64,000 nucleotides of DNA from Verrucomicrobiota bacterium (GCA_023399155.1 JAEWQP010000006.1:186001-250000), one strand, 5' to 3'; counted from the stretch's first letter, positions 26,233-35,987 are shown. Notes: a model not told the origin generated them from the sequence alone. Translations and numbers: made by a program.

Positions 26233-27660
26233 CTACCGTGGGGCGACGCAGGCCTGCGCGAGGTACTCGTTGATCTTCGCCGCCGCCTTCTTGCCGTCGC
26301 CCATGGCGAGGATGACCGTGGCCGCGCCGCGCACGATGTCTCCGCCGGCGAAGATGCCGGGGACGCTCGTCATGCCGTCGGCGTCGACCTCGATGTTGCC
26401 GCGCCGGTTCAGCTTCAGTTCCGGGCAGGTGGCGGTGAGCAGCGGATTCGCCCGCGTGCCGATGGCCACGACGACCACGTCGCACTCGAGCATGAACTCG
26501 GAACCGGGGATCGCCACCGGGCTGCGCCGGCCCGAGGCATCGGGCTCGCCAAGCTGCATGCGCACGCACTTCAGACCCGTGACCCATTTCTTGTCATTGC
26601 CGGCCACCTCGACTGGCGCCACGAGCAGTTCGAACTGGATACCCTCCGCCTCGGCGTGGTGCACCTCCTCCACGCGCGCCGGCATCTCGGCCCGCGTGCG
26701 GCGGTAGACGATCGTCGCGGACTCGGCGCCGAGGCGCTTGGCGGTGCGGACGGCGTCCATGGCGACATTGCCGCCGCCGACCACCACGACCTTGCGCCCG
26801 ACGAGCACCGGCGTGTCGGCCTGCGGGAATTCGTAGGCCGCCATCAGGTTCACGCGCGTCAGATATTCGTTTGCTGAATACACGCCCTTGAGGTTCTCGC
26901 CCGGCACGTTCATGAACACCGGCAGCCCGGCGCCGTTGGCGATGAACACCGCGTCGAAGCGCTCGCGCAACTCGCCGAGCGTGTAGGTTCGGCCGATCAC
27001 GACGTTGCACTCGATCTTCACGCCCGCGTCAGTGAGGCGCCTGACCTCCAGGTCGACGATCTGCTTGGGAAGACGGAATTCCGGGATGCCATACACGAGC
27101 ACGCCGCCGGGCTGGTGGAGCGCCTCATAGACCGTGACATCGTGGCCGGCGCGCGCGAGTTCGCCGGCGGCCGTGAGTCCTGCCGGGCCGGCGCCGACCA
27201 CGGCGACGCGACGTCCGGACGAGGTCTGGGGCGGTTCGGCCGGGACCTCGCCGCGGTTTTTCACGGCCCAGTCGGCCACATAGCGCTCGAGGTAGCCGAT
27301 CGCCACCGGCATGGCCTTCACGCCGCGGACGCACTCAGCCTCGCACTGCGTCTCCTGCGGGCAGACGCGGCCGGTGACCGACGGAAGCGCATTGTCGCAA
27401 AGGAGGCTGCGGGCGGCGGAGGCGAGGTCGCCCTTGGCGACAAAGTCGATGAACTTCGGGATGTTCACGTTCACCGGGCATCCCTTCACGCACTTCGGAT
27501 CCTTGCACTGGATACACCGCTCGGCTTCGAGCAGGGCAAGCTGCTCGGTGAAGCCGAGGTTGACCTCCGCAAAATTCCGGGCGCGCGCGGTGGCGTCCTG
27601 CTCGGGCATGGCCTGGCGCTGGATGGCCATGCGCTCCTTCGGGGAAAGTTTCTTCACCAT
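26233..27660 (-). CDS. nfnB: NfnB / GltD-like FAD- and NADP-binding oxidoreductase
   Basis: 475-residue flavo-iron-sulfur protein related to the glutamate synthase small chain. The N-terminal Fe-S domain has CIQCKDPKCVKGCPVNVNIP and CPQETQCEAECVRG; then FAD binding GAGPAGLTAAGELARAGH and NADP binding GGGNVAMDAVRTAKRLG, and a final GTRANPLL-type FAD motif GIFAGGDIVRG. No glutamate synthase large chain is near; instead the gene lies 19 bases after an NfnA-like gene, so the pair is best read as NADH-dependent ferredoxin:NADP oxidoreductase (Nfn), which couples NADH and reduced ferredoxin oxidation to NADP reduction. The ATG at 27660 starts MVKKLSPKERMAIQ; codons upstream overlap nfnA. Sulfide dehydrogenase is an older name for the same complex. 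Confidence 0.88.
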   Translation of the reverse strand: MVKKLSPKERMAIQRQAMPEQDATARARNFAEVNLGFTEQLALLEAERCIQCKDPKCVKGCPVNVNIPKFIDFVAKGDLASAARSLLCDNALPSVTGRVCPQETQCEAECVRGVKAMPVAIGYLERYVADWAVKNRGEVPAEPPQTSSGRRVAVVGAGPAGLTAAGELARAGHDVTVYEALHQPGGVLVYGIPEFRLPKQIVDLEVRRLTDAGVKIECNVVIGRTYTLGELRERFDAVFIANGAGLPVFMNVPGENLKGVYSANEYLTRVNLMAAYEFPQADTPVLVGRKVVVVGGGNVAMDAVRTAKRLGAESATIVYRRTRAEMPARVEEVHHAEAEGIQFELLVAPVEVAGNDKKWVTGLKCVRMQLGEPDASGRRSPVAIPGSEFMLECDVVVVAIGTRANPLLTATCPELKLNRRGNIEVDADGMTSVPGIFAGGDIVRGAATVILAMGDGKKAAAKINEYLAQACVAPR

Positions 27661-27679
27661 GACGGAAAGTGGAGGAGGG

Positions 27680-28519
27680 TTATTTCTGAAGGCCGATGCG
27701 GCATTGGTCGCCGCACCGCGCGGCGGATTCCTGTTCCTGCGTGCGATACGTGGAAAGCCGGTCCATGAGCAGGTCGAAGTCGACCTTGTGGCCGTCGAAC
27801 TCCGGTCCGTCGACGCAGGCGAACTTGGTCTCGCCGCCGACATCCACGCGGCAGCCGCCGCACATGCCCGTGCCGTCGACCATCACCGGATTGAGCGACA
27901 CGACCGTATGCACGCCGAACTGACGCGTCAGCGCCGCGATTGCGCGCATCATCGGCACAGGCCCGACGGCGTAGACGATGTCGATCCCGCCCGCGGCGAG
28001 GATCTCCCGCGCTGCGTCCGTGACAAATCCCTTGCGACCGTAGCTGCCGTCGTCGGTGCAGACCACGACGTCGCCGAGGCGTTTGAGTTCCTCCTCGTAG
28101 ATGACCCATTCTTTCGAGCGGCCCCCGATCACGCTTACGACCGGGACGCCGCGGCGCTGCAGGCCTTGCGCGATCGGATGGACGACCGCGGTGCCCACGC
28201 CGCCTCCGATGCACAAAGCGCGCCCCGTCTCGATCATCTCCGTGGGCATGCCGAGCGGACCGGAAATGTCGCGGACCGACTCGTTCACCTCGAGGGCGAC
28301 GAGTTCCTTCGTGCTCTTGCCCACGGCCTGGATCACCAGCGTGATCGTTCCCGTCTGCGCATTCGCATCGGCGATGGTCAACGGAATGCGCTCCGCACGT
28401 TCGGCACGCCGGACGATGACGAACTGGCCGGGCTGCCGGATCTGCGCGATGCGAGGCGCCTCGACCTCCAGGCGCGTGACGTTGGGGCTGAGTTGGGTCT
28501 TGGCGACGATGCGATGCAT
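27680..28519 (-). CDS. nfnA: NfnA / sulfide dehydrogenase beta-like FAD- and 2Fe-2S-binding subunit
   Basis: 279-residue ferredoxin-NADP reductase-like protein, the smaller Nfn subunit. It has an FAD domain (PGQFVIVRRAERAERIPLTIAD), an NAD domain (CIGGGVGTAVVHPIAQGL, VYAVGPVPMM) and a C-terminal cysteine cluster GTGMCGGCRV followed by FACVDGPEFDG, as in NfnA and PyrK. In Nfn this subunit binds NADH and a 2Fe-2S centre. An extra CGDQC near the C-terminus is notable. The ATG at 28519 begins MHRIVAKTQLSPNVTRLEV, the family start. It is the first gene of the nfnA-nfnB pair. Confidence 0.9.
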   Translation of the reverse strand: MHRIVAKTQLSPNVTRLEVEAPRIAQIRQPGQFVIVRRAERAERIPLTIADANAQTGTITLVIQAVGKSTKELVALEVNESVRDISGPLGMPTEMIETGRALCIGGGVGTAVVHPIAQGLQRRGVPVVSVIGGRSKEWVIYEEELKRLGDVVVCTDDGSYGRKGFVTDAAREILAAGGIDIVYAVGPVPMMRAIAALTRQFGVHTVVSLNPVMVDGTGMCGGCRVDVGGETKFACVDGPEFDGHKVDFDLLMDRLSTYRTQEQESAARCGDQCRIGLQK

Positions 28520-28847
28520 AGTGCGGGTTCTCAGCGTAGCCCGAGCGCCCCAAATGCGTCCCGCGTCGGCTGCCAAAGGATGTGCATGGATTGAACCAAA
28601 CGCAGGAGGACGCGCCGGCGCGAGAAACCACGTGCCCGCACGGAGGCTTGCGCATGCTGGGCGGACGGAATCAGGGCGTCACCACCGAGGTGGATGAGCC
28701 TCGATCACTCCGGTCCGAGGACGACCGGGGAGCGCCCATTCGCGTTCAGCGGCGGCGGAGGGTTCGGCGAAATTCGGGTGTGCGTATGAGTCGGTCTTAT
28801 CGAAAACCGGCCCGCCTTCGCGGCTCGGGAGCACAGGCGACACCGTG
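28520..28847. other. intergenic region without recognisable gene
   Basis: 328 bases between the nfnA start and the AddA-like gene end. No conserved frame, repeat or terminator hairpin was seen; it should contain the nfnAB promoter. Confidence 0.4.
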
Positions 28848-31800
28848 TCACGGACCGACCTCGACGGGCGCGCGGTTGCCCGAGGTTGGAACCAGGAAAC
28901 ACCGAACCTGCTCGGACGCCGCTCCCGTGAGCACGGCTGCCGCTCGCCGGTAGAGCGACATCTGGCCGGCATAGCGCGCGCGGAGTTCGTGCCCCGCGTC
29001 ACCGGTCGCGGCGAAGCGATCGGTCTTGAAATCAAAAACATCGACGCGCACGGCGGCGCCGGAGGCGTCGCGCCGCACGAGCACGCGGTCGAAGACGCCG
29101 GTGACCCACGCCTGATCGAGGATGATCTCGAACGCCCGTTCCCGCCAGACCTCGACCGTTTCTCCGGCGACTCGACCGAAGACCGTTTCCGCGCCGGGTC
29201 CCCGGAGGCAGGCGAGTGCTTCGGTCAGCGCGCGTTCGCCATGGCCCGCGACTCGCCGCGCATCGAGCCAGGCGGATGCGCCCGCCTCGTCCCACCAGAG
29301 CACCGAGGCGAGCAGCGCGTGCACTTCCGAGCCGAAAGCCGCCGGGTCGAACTCGCGTCCGGGTGCAAAGAGTGCTTCGGCTGCGAGGCTGCCGTCGGTG
29401 CGACGCGAAGGCGTGATCGCCGTCCGGCGGATGGCGGGCGCGACCGCGGCGGGATCGACCCGTGGGACGATCGACTCAAGTTCCAGCGGTTGGGTCGCAC
29501 GCACACCGGCGAACCAGTCGGGTTCGCCCGAGCTGAATGGTCCGGAAAAACGCAACGCACCGATCGCGATCGGCGCGGGTTCGGCCCCCAGGGTGGCGGC
29601 GAGAATTCGCGGATAGTTCCGCGAGGAACTGGTTCCGCAGGGCTTGGTGACGACGTAGAGGCCCTGCTTGGCGCGGGTCATGGCGACATAGAGGAGCGCG
29701 AGCTTGTCGTAGCAGGCATCGGCCCTCGCATCGTCGACATGGCGGCTGAGTTCAGGGTCGTATTCAGAAAACGGTTCGGCCGGCAGGTCGAGGACCCAGA
29801 GCGGCGCGCGGTCCCTTGCGCGGCGGACGGCGAGTCCCTCGCGGCGCGCATCGATGCTCTTCCCCTCGAGGTCGGGAAGGACCACCACGTCGAACCCCAG
29901 GCCCTTGGATTTGTGGATCGTCATCACGCGCACCACGCCGGCCGACTCCGGTTCGCGCAGCTTGTGGCGCTGCATGAACTGGATGAACTCGGCCACCTCG
30001 CCGCCGCCCGCCTCGTCGAACAGGCGTGCGGCCTCGGTCATCTGCCGTCCGCGCGTGCGGGTGAACACGTCATCGGAACGGAGGTGCGACTCAACGGCCT
30101 GCACCCAGCCGGCCACCGTCCGTTCATATCCGTTCCGGTGGACCTGCGTGAGCAGGTGGTGGCTGAGGGCGTCGCGCGTATCCAGGCCTTTGTGACGCAA
30201 TGCCGCATGCACGGGCGTCATGGCCACGTGCTGCCAGGCGAGCGTGTCGCCCGGATGGGCCGCGGCCTGGAAGAGCGCGAGGACGGCGGCGGCGAGGGGA
30301 TTGTCGGTGCAGACGTGCAGGTCGGCCTCCGCCACCGCGGGCAGCGCGCCTTCCTGGCGGAGAAAATTCGCCAGGCGCGTGGCCACCCCGTTGGTTTGCA
30401 CCAGCACGGCGCTGGTGAGGCCGCGGTGGGTTGGCCGGATCTCCCGCAGGATGTCGAGCGTGGCCTGGAAGCGCGCCGCCTCGTCGTCGGCGTGGATCCA
30501 TGCGGCGTGTCCGCGCAGGTGGGGGAGCGCCGGCGTATGCTCGGCCCATTCGCGACTCCAGCGGGCGGCCACCTCGGTGGAGAGCAGTTCCTCGAACACG
30601 GGCGTGGCGCTGAACACCCGGTTGACCATCGCCAGGAGCGGCGCCGCCGACCGCCACGACTGGTGAAGCGGCCGCTCCTGGATGACGGTGCCGCCGCCGC
30701 GGTTGTAGTGGTCGGAAATCTCGCGCATGAGCCGCGCATCGCCCTCGCGCCACGCGTAGATCGCCTGCTTGGCGTCGCCCACGTAGAAGAAGGTGCGGCG
30801 GCCCGAATCGTCCTGGACGATTTCATCGATCAGGTTGTGCAGCACGCTCCACTGGCCGCGGCTCGTATCCTGAAACTCGTCCAACAGCCAGTGGTCGAAA
30901 CGCGCGTCCAGACGCCAGTCGATCGCCAGGCGCCGCATGCCGCGCTCGTCGTCGTCCGCATCCTCATGGAACGTCAGCGCCGGCGCGCCGGCATCCGGCG
31001 CAAGCAGGCGCTGCACGTCGGCGAAGTTCAACATCCCGGCACGGCGGACCAGCGCGTGGTAGACGGATTCATATTGCGCGAGCACGGCGTGGATCCCGCG
31101 CGTGGTCTCGATGCGGCGCCGCATCTCGGCGCCAACAATGGCGCGCACCACGGCTGCGAGCGCTGCGGCATCCTCACCCTCAAAGGGCGTCTTCCTCGCC
31201 GCGATCGTGACGCGCGCCGCGCCGCCCGTGAGGTCGTCCCAGACCTTCAGCGCGTTCTCCAGGGGCGTGCTGACCGCGCTCGTGAGCCCGGCGTTGGGCG
31301 TCCACTCCATGACGGCGTCCAGGAATGCATGGAGCCGGTCCCGCACCTTGTCCGGGAGATCAGGACGCGACTCCACGCGGGCGCGGAGCGCGAGCGCCGC
31401 GCGGGTGAGCGCCTCGCCCTCTGTATTCAAAGGCCACGGACAGCCATGCGGCCAGATGCGATCGGGACTGCCCCAGAGGTTCCCATCCGGCACCTCGAGA
31501 AAGACCTCCTGGTGGCGGTCGACAAAGGCGCCGAGCAGCGCCTCGACGGATTTCTGTTCCACGCCATGGGTGGCCTGCTTGAAGGCCTCGATGAATACGC
31601 GCTGCGACGGTTCGAGGCCTTCGCGCCCGCTGCGCGTGAAGAGGTGGCGCAGGACGCGCCGGCGATGGACGAGGGACGCATGTTCCTCGAGCAGCTCGAA
31701 ATCGCCGGCGAGCCCGAGCTCCAGAGGAAACGACCGCACGATGCGGGCAAAGAACGCGTCGAACGTGCCGAAGGAAAGCCGCGGCATCGCCTCGACCATC

Positions 31801-32075
31801 CCGCGCAGCAATCGGAGAAAATCGGCGCAGGCCAGGCCCGGTTGTCCGATCTCCGTGGCGAGTGTCCCGGCGTAGGCGGGCTCGGCGGCCGCGCGCGCGA
31901 GCTTGCGCAGGATCACGTCGAAGAACTCCCCGGCGGCGCGGCGCGTGAACGTGAGCGCGACGATGCGGTCGGGGGGAGCCCCGAGGGCGAGCAGGCGCAC
32001 GACGCGATTGGTGAGTGCGTAAGTCTTTCCGGATCCCGCCGAAGCGAGGATCATCTCGTGACCCGGCCCCGTCAT
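28848..32075 (-). CDS. AddA-like UvrD-family helicase with C-terminal RecB nuclease domain
   Basis: Helicase-nuclease of about 1075 residues for processing DNA double-strand ends before RecA loading. SF1A helicase motifs appear in order: ASAGSGKT (I), LTFTRRAAGEF (Ia), LLDEFQDTSRGQW (II), YVGDAKQAIYAWREGD (III), HQSWRS (IV), MTIHKSKGLGFDVV (V) and LLYVAMTRAKQGLYV (VI). The C-terminus has a RecB-type nuclease: GSEVHALLASVLWW, GVFDRVLVRRD, VDVFDFKTDR and GQMSLYRRAA. The ATG at 32075 overlaps the stop of the upstream AddB-like gene in an ATGA junction; the frame extends nine codons more but those overlap the neighbour. Together they make an AddAB-type complex. RecBCD-like assignment is less likely, as no RecC or RecD is present. 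Confidence 0.93.
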   Translation of the reverse strand: MTGPGHEMILASAGSGKTYALTNRVVRLLALGAPPDRIVALTFTRRAAGEFFDVILRKLARAAAEPAYAGTLATEIGQPGLACADFLRLLRGMVEAMPRLSFGTFDAFFARIVRSFPLELGLAGDFELLEEHASLVHRRRVLRHLFTRSGREGLEPSQRVFIEAFKQATHGVEQKSVEALLGAFVDRHQEVFLEVPDGNLWGSPDRIWPHGCPWPLNTEGEALTRAALALRARVESRPDLPDKVRDRLHAFLDAVMEWTPNAGLTSAVSTPLENALKVWDDLTGGAARVTIAARKTPFEGEDAAALAAVVRAIVGAEMRRRIETTRGIHAVLAQYESVYHALVRRAGMLNFADVQRLLAPDAGAPALTFHEDADDDERGMRRLAIDWRLDARFDHWLLDEFQDTSRGQWSVLHNLIDEIVQDDSGRRTFFYVGDAKQAIYAWREGDARLMREISDHYNRGGGTVIQERPLHQSWRSAAPLLAMVNRVFSATPVFEELLSTEVAARWSREWAEHTPALPHLRGHAAWIHADDEAARFQATLDILREIRPTHRGLTSAVLVQTNGVATRLANFLRQEGALPAVAEADLHVCTDNPLAAAVLALFQAAAHPGDTLAWQHVAMTPVHAALRHKGLDTRDALSHHLLTQVHRNGYERTVAGWVQAVESHLRSDDVFTRTRGRQMTEAARLFDEAGGGEVAEFIQFMQRHKLREPESAGVVRVMTIHKSKGLGFDVVVLPDLEGKSIDARREGLAVRRARDRAPLWVLDLPAEPFSEYDPELSRHVDDARADACYDKLALLYVAMTRAKQGLYVVTKPCGTSSSRNYPRILAATLGAEPAPIAIGALRFSGPFSSGEPDWFAGVRATQPLELESIVPRVDPAAVAPAIRRTAITPSRRTDGSLAAEALFAPGREFDPAAFGSEVHALLASVLWWDEAGASAWLDARRVAGHGERALTEALACLRGPGAETVFGRVAGETVEVWRERAFEIILDQAWVTGVFDRVLVRRDASGAAVRVDVFDFKTDRFAATGDAGHELRARYAGQMSLYRRAAAVLTGAASEQVRCFLVPTSGNRAPVEVGP

Positions 32076-34918
32076 GGCGTGCACGCGGGGTTGGCCGTCC
32101 ACGCGACGCTGGCTGCGCTGCCCTCATGGAAGAGGGCGGCGAACTCGTCGGTGTAGTCAAGATCCTCGGACGGCGGCCAGAACACGCCGGCGGCGATGCC
32201 CGCGGCCACGCCCTCCGCGCAGCGGTCGGCCGCCTCCTGCCACGCGCGGTCGAACCCGGCCCAGAGGTTGATGGAGGTCTCGGTCGCCGCTTTCGGCAGG
32301 TTGAAGTACCCGAGCTCGATCGCCTCGCCAAACTCGGGCGCGAGCGCGCGACGGTAAAGGGGCAGCTGAAGGTCGGTCCAGACCAGGTCGTCGCCGTCCG
32401 GCGACGTGAAGCGGGCATGCCCGGGCGGCGGGGCCTCCGCCTCGCGTGCCGTCATCCGCCGCACATGCGTGGCCTGCGGGGTCTTGGTCTGGTCGAAAGT
32501 CTTGTAGTCGAGCACGCGCACCAGGCCAGTCGTATCATGCATATCGATACGGTCAATGCGGCCCGTCACGGTCACCGGGCCGACGGGGCAGGTGAACGCC
32601 CGCTCGACGGCGTGGATGGTCCAGCCCGCCGCCGCCTCGCCTGCATGGATGCGCGCGGCGTGGCCGAGCCGCTGGCGGGCCGATTCCAGCTGCACGAGCA
32701 GCGGCACGGGCACGTCCGTGCCGTAGAGGGCCCGCGCACGGCGATCGAGGCGGTCGACCAGGAAGGCCCGCACCGCGGCGGGATCGGTGCAGCGCCGCAT
32801 CGCGGGCTCGTGATACAGGCCCTCGAGCGCATGATGCACGAGGTTCCCGAAGTCCAGGGCGTCGAGTTCCTCCTTGCGCGGGTCGACCTCCCGCATGCGC
32901 AGCACATGGCGGAGGTAGAAGCGGAACGGGCAGGCGAGGTGGTCGCGGAACCCCGTCACGGAGACGGTGCTCACCGGCCGGGGCGCGGCCGGCGCGAGCG
33001 CCCAGGCACGGGCCCAGGCGACGGAGGTGCCGGGGCGCGCCGGGATGTCGCGGAACAGGAAGGCCACCCGCGCGGGCAGCGCGGCGTCATCGCAGAGGAG
33101 TAGGACGCGCGACGGCCGCAGCGGATCGCCCGCCGCGGAGGCGCGCCCGAAGAGCAGGTCGGTCCGTCCGTGTCGTGATCGGCTGGATACGATTGCGTGC
33201 AGCAGGTAGGCGTCGCGGGCGAGGCGGCCGGCGTTGGTCTTCAGGCCGAGGAGCTCGCGCAGCGGCTCGGGCAGGAAGGCGTCGCCGACGACGGCGGCGG
33301 GCACGCGACCCTCGTTGAGCCCGGCGACGACGAGATGCGGGGCGTCCTCCCAGGCCAGTTCGAGCCAGCCCTGCAGCTCCAGGGCGCCGGCGGGCTTTTC
33401 GTCGAACGCCCGCGAATCGCCGAATTGCTGCAGTGCGAGCCGCCAGGCCTCGGTTGTACCCAGCGACTGGCTACGCGCGACGGCTTCGCCCGTCGCCCGG
33501 GCGGCCTCGGCCCAGGATTCCGCCGCGGCGATCAGTCCCCCGTCCTCGGGGTGGTCTGGACGGAGGCGCCGGTGCCCGTAGACGCGTGCCAGGGCGGTCA
33601 GGGCGCCGACGGGAAACGGACCGGCCGCGAGCGCGACGAGTTCGTCGAGCCGGGCCAGGGCGAGGCCGGCCGGCTGCCAGGGCGCCTCGTCGCGGCGCAC
33701 GCGATGACGCTCGGCATGGGCGCGTGCGTCCTGGATGGAGGCGGGCAGGTGGTTCGTGCGGATGGCGTCCAGCGCCTCGAGCATGCCGGCGGGGGAAAGG
33801 TCCGGGCCGAGCTCCCGCGCGAGCCACTCCAGTACGGCGGGGCAGCGCAGCGCCGCGCCCGCAGTTTCGAAGGCCGGGTCCTCCACGAGGTCGAGGAGGA
33901 CTTCGAGAAGCCGGTAGAGCTCGCCGCGCCGGTGTGGCGTTCCCTCGGGATCGTAACTCCGGATCCCGGCGTGACCCAATTCGTGATGAAGCGGTGCGAG
34001 GATCTCGGGGTCGGCCACGGCGATCCCAAGCATCGCTTCCGGCTGGACGGGACCGCGCAGGTGCCCCTGCGCAATCTTCGAGACGAGTTCGGCCTGGGCC
34101 GAGGGATCGGCGCACGGGTGGACGTGGCTCTCGAACGACTCGAGCGGGAGGGACCGGTGTTCCCACGCCGGGGGAAGGGGGCGGCCCCAGGGGTCGAAGA
34201 GGGCGAGGTCGGGGCCGTGGACAAAGACGACGACGGGGACGCGCGCGCAGAGTGTCTCGAGCCGGCGCAGGACGAGCGGCATCGGATCGGGCACTGCGGC
34301 CAGGACGATGCGGCGGATGCCCTCCGGAGGCGTGTCGTTGGCGGCGGCGGCGATGCGCGCGCCATGCAGGCTGGTGCGTCCCTGAGCGGCGAGTCGCGCC
34401 TCGAATTGTCGCTCGAGCTGGGCGAGTTGCTGCCAGCGCCGCGACTCGGCGAATGTCCCGGCGCGTTCCGGCACATCGGCGATGCGCAGCCCGGCTTCCA
34501 CCAGCGTCGCCTGCAGACCGGTCAGCTGCCGGGCCAGACGCGCCGCCCAGGCGAAGCCCTGGTCGGCCGGGGCGACTGGAAAGACCGCATCGAAGTCGTG
34601 GATACGCAGCGCGCGAAGGACATCGATCCACGCCACGAGCATATCGGCCGGAGTCGCCGTCGACTGGACGGGGACGGCATCGGCGAGCAGTTGCTCCGGC
34701 TGGACCACGCGCGGCGGAAACACAGCCTGGCCCCGGGTGGCCGCGTGGGCGGCGAGGGCCTCCCGCAGGCGGCGGCCGCTGCGGCGCGTGGGCACCACGA
34801 CGAGGTGGTCGCTCAGGTCCAGCGGTGCGTGCCCGGGCCAGGCTGCCGTCAGTTCGCGCACCACGCCGTCGAGCAGCGGGCGGAACCAGTCGATCAGCTG
34901 GAGCGTGGGAGCGGGCAC
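32072..34918 (-). CDS. AddB-like subunit with PD-(D/E)XK nuclease domain
   Basis: Partner of the AddA-like helicase-nuclease, about 948 residues. The N-terminal part keeps a helicase-like fold but lacks a usable Walker A (VVVPTRRSGRRLREAL), as in AddB proteins that recognise Chi rather than unwind. LVVAGLNEGRVPA matches the AddB/RecC core. The C-terminal nuclease has FRDHLACPFRFYLRHVLRM, then VTGRIDRIDM and VRVLDYKTFD. The four cysteines that bind an iron-sulfur cluster in many AddB proteins are not seen; only one Cys is obvious in this region. The start is uncertain: GTG at 34918 (VPAPTLQLIDWF) is preferred, but the frame stays open to a GTG at 35035. The stop overlaps the AddA-like start. 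Confidence 0.85.
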   Translation of the reverse strand: MPAPTLQLIDWFRPLLDGVVRELTAAWPGHAPLDLSDHLVVVPTRRSGRRLREALAAHAATRGQAVFPPRVVQPEQLLADAVPVQSTATPADMLVAWIDVLRALRIHDFDAVFPVAPADQGFAWAARLARQLTGLQATLVEAGLRIADVPERAGTFAESRRWQQLAQLERQFEARLAAQGRTSLHGARIAAAANDTPPEGIRRIVLAAVPDPMPLVLRRLETLCARVPVVVFVHGPDLALFDPWGRPLPPAWEHRSLPLESFESHVHPCADPSAQAELVSKIAQGHLRGPVQPEAMLGIAVADPEILAPLHHELGHAGIRSYDPEGTPHRRGELYRLLEVLLDLVEDPAFETAGAALRCPAVLEWLARELGPDLSPAGMLEALDAIRTNHLPASIQDARAHAERHRVRRDEAPWQPAGLALARLDELVALAAGPFPVGALTALARVYGHRRLRPDHPEDGGLIAAAESWAEAARATGEAVARSQSLGTTEAWRLALQQFGDSRAFDEKPAGALELQGWLELAWEDAPHLVVAGLNEGRVPAAVVGDAFLPEPLRELLGLKTNAGRLARDAYLLHAIVSSRSRHGRTDLLFGRASAAGDPLRPSRVLLLCDDAALPARVAFLFRDIPARPGTSVAWARAWALAPAAPRPVSTVSVTGFRDHLACPFRFYLRHVLRMREVDPRKEELDALDFGNLVHHALEGLYHEPAMRRCTDPAAVRAFLVDRLDRRARALYGTDVPVPLLVQLESARQRLGHAARIHAGEAAAGWTIHAVERAFTCPVGPVTVTGRIDRIDMHDTTGLVRVLDYKTFDQTKTPQATHVRRMTAREAEAPPPGHARFTSPDGDDLVWTDLQLPLYRRALAPEFGEAIELGYFNLPKAATETSINLWAGFDRAWQEAADRCAEGVAAGIAAGVFWPPSEDLDYTDEFAALFHEGSAASVAWTANPACTP

Positions 34919-35130
34919 GTCGGAGGGAGTGGTGGGCTGAGCATTGGTGCGCCGGCGGGTGGCAAAAGAACAAAGTGCCCGTTTCTGGGGTGAATCCCTC
35001 CGGCGATGCGCAGGGCACAGGATCTGGTCCGCCACCGGGACCGCGCTCCATGGGTGCCGGTGCGCAGGGAATCGGCCTGGGAATCGAAGGTTCGGCTCTC
35101 AATGCCGTGTAAAAGTGCCGATAGGAAAGC

Positions 35131-35925
35131 ATGACCAACTCATCCATCCCCCTGCGGCGGGTTGTTGTCGCTGCGGGACTCGCCGTGTCTGCCTTCCTGG
35201 CCGGGTGCTCCACGCCCGCTGCCGTGAGCCGCACCAACCCTTCGACAGCCGGGGGGAGCGTCCCGCCGGGGGAAGTGATCGAGAGCGATGTCCCAGACGG
35301 CGCCGTCGGGTCGGGCGTGTATGCCCGGCGCGTGGAGGACTACCGGGCCAATCCTGCATTCGCGCAGTCGCACCAGCGGCGTATCCTCTATGCGGATGCA
35401 CTGCTCCATCTCGGCAGGGCGCGGGCCGCGATCGACGTCCTGATCGAGACGGAGATCGCGTTCCCGGACGCCTACCTCAACGCGCTCTATCTCGGGCTTG
35501 CCTACGAGATCGCCGGCGACCTGAGGATGGCGCGCCACTGGGTGGCGCGCACCATCGAGCGCAATGTCGACGCGCGCGGCGGCAGCGAATGGCTGCACCT
35601 CGCGATGCTCGATGCCCGGATCGCGCTCGCGCGCGATCCCTCCTGGTTGAAGACCCGCTCGGTGCTCGCGAACAACACGCATCGCACGGCCGAGGCGATC
35701 CTCGAGGCGATCCGTATCCAGCTGGCGGTGCGCGGTGACTTCGGTCTCCCTGTGGACATGGTCATCTGCGACCTCTACTTCGAGGCGGGCGTCTGCGCCT
35801 CGGGCGCGGCCGCGCGCCAGGGCTATTTCGCGCGCTCGCTCGAGATCGGTAGCCTTCGTCGCGGCGAGATCGAACGCCACGGCAGGATCACCGCACGCGC
35901 CCACGCCAGCGTGCAGGTGCACTGA
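35131..35925 (+). CDS. lipoprotein with TPR-like helical repeats
   Basis: 264-residue predicted lipoprotein: signal peptide with lipobox LAGC (C26), a Ser/Gly/Pro linker, then a helical domain with tetratricopeptide-like pairs (QRRILYADALLHLGRARAAIDVLIETEIAFPD and ALYLGLAYEIAGDLRMARHWVARTIE style, about residues 85-160). TPR proteins act as scaffolds; the partner is unknown. AGGAAAGC lies before the ATG at 35131, one of the few Shine-Dalgarno-like sites in the window. It is divergent from the AddB-like gene and ends in a strong hairpin shared with the EF-G-like gene. Confidence 0.75.
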   Translation: MTNSSIPLRRVVVAAGLAVSAFLAGCSTPAAVSRTNPSTAGGSVPPGEVIESDVPDGAVGSGVYARRVEDYRANPAFAQSHQRRILYADALLHLGRARAAIDVLIETEIAFPDAYLNALYLGLAYEIAGDLRMARHWVARTIERNVDARGGSEWLHLAMLDARIALARDPSWLKTRSVLANNTHRTAEAILEAIRIQLAVRGDFGLPVDMVICDLYFEAGVCASGAAARQGYFARSLEIGSLRRGEIERHGRITARAHASVQVH

Positions 35926-35955
35926 GCGGGCCCGCGGCACCACCGGTTCTGGAGC

Positions 35956-35987
35956 AACAGGCCCCGGTTCGTCCGGGGCCTGTTTTC
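35956..35987. terminator. rho-independent terminator, probably bidirectional
   Basis: ACAGGCCCCGG (35957-35967) pairs perfectly with CCGGGGCCTGT (35973-35983) across a TTCGT loop, followed by TTTTC. It sits between the converging lipoprotein and EF-G-like genes; an AA just before the stem gives only a weak tail in the other direction. Confidence 0.85.

Noticed and set aside
28845..32156. Very long antisense frame (over 1100 codons) on the plus strand
   Set aside because: It is the high-GC shadow of the AddA-like gene; its composition is Arg/Gly/His-rich and it has no recognisable domains.
33197..34993. Long plus-strand frame over the AddB-like gene
   Set aside because: It is an antisense shadow with biased composition; the minus-strand gene has clear AddB and nuclease motifs.
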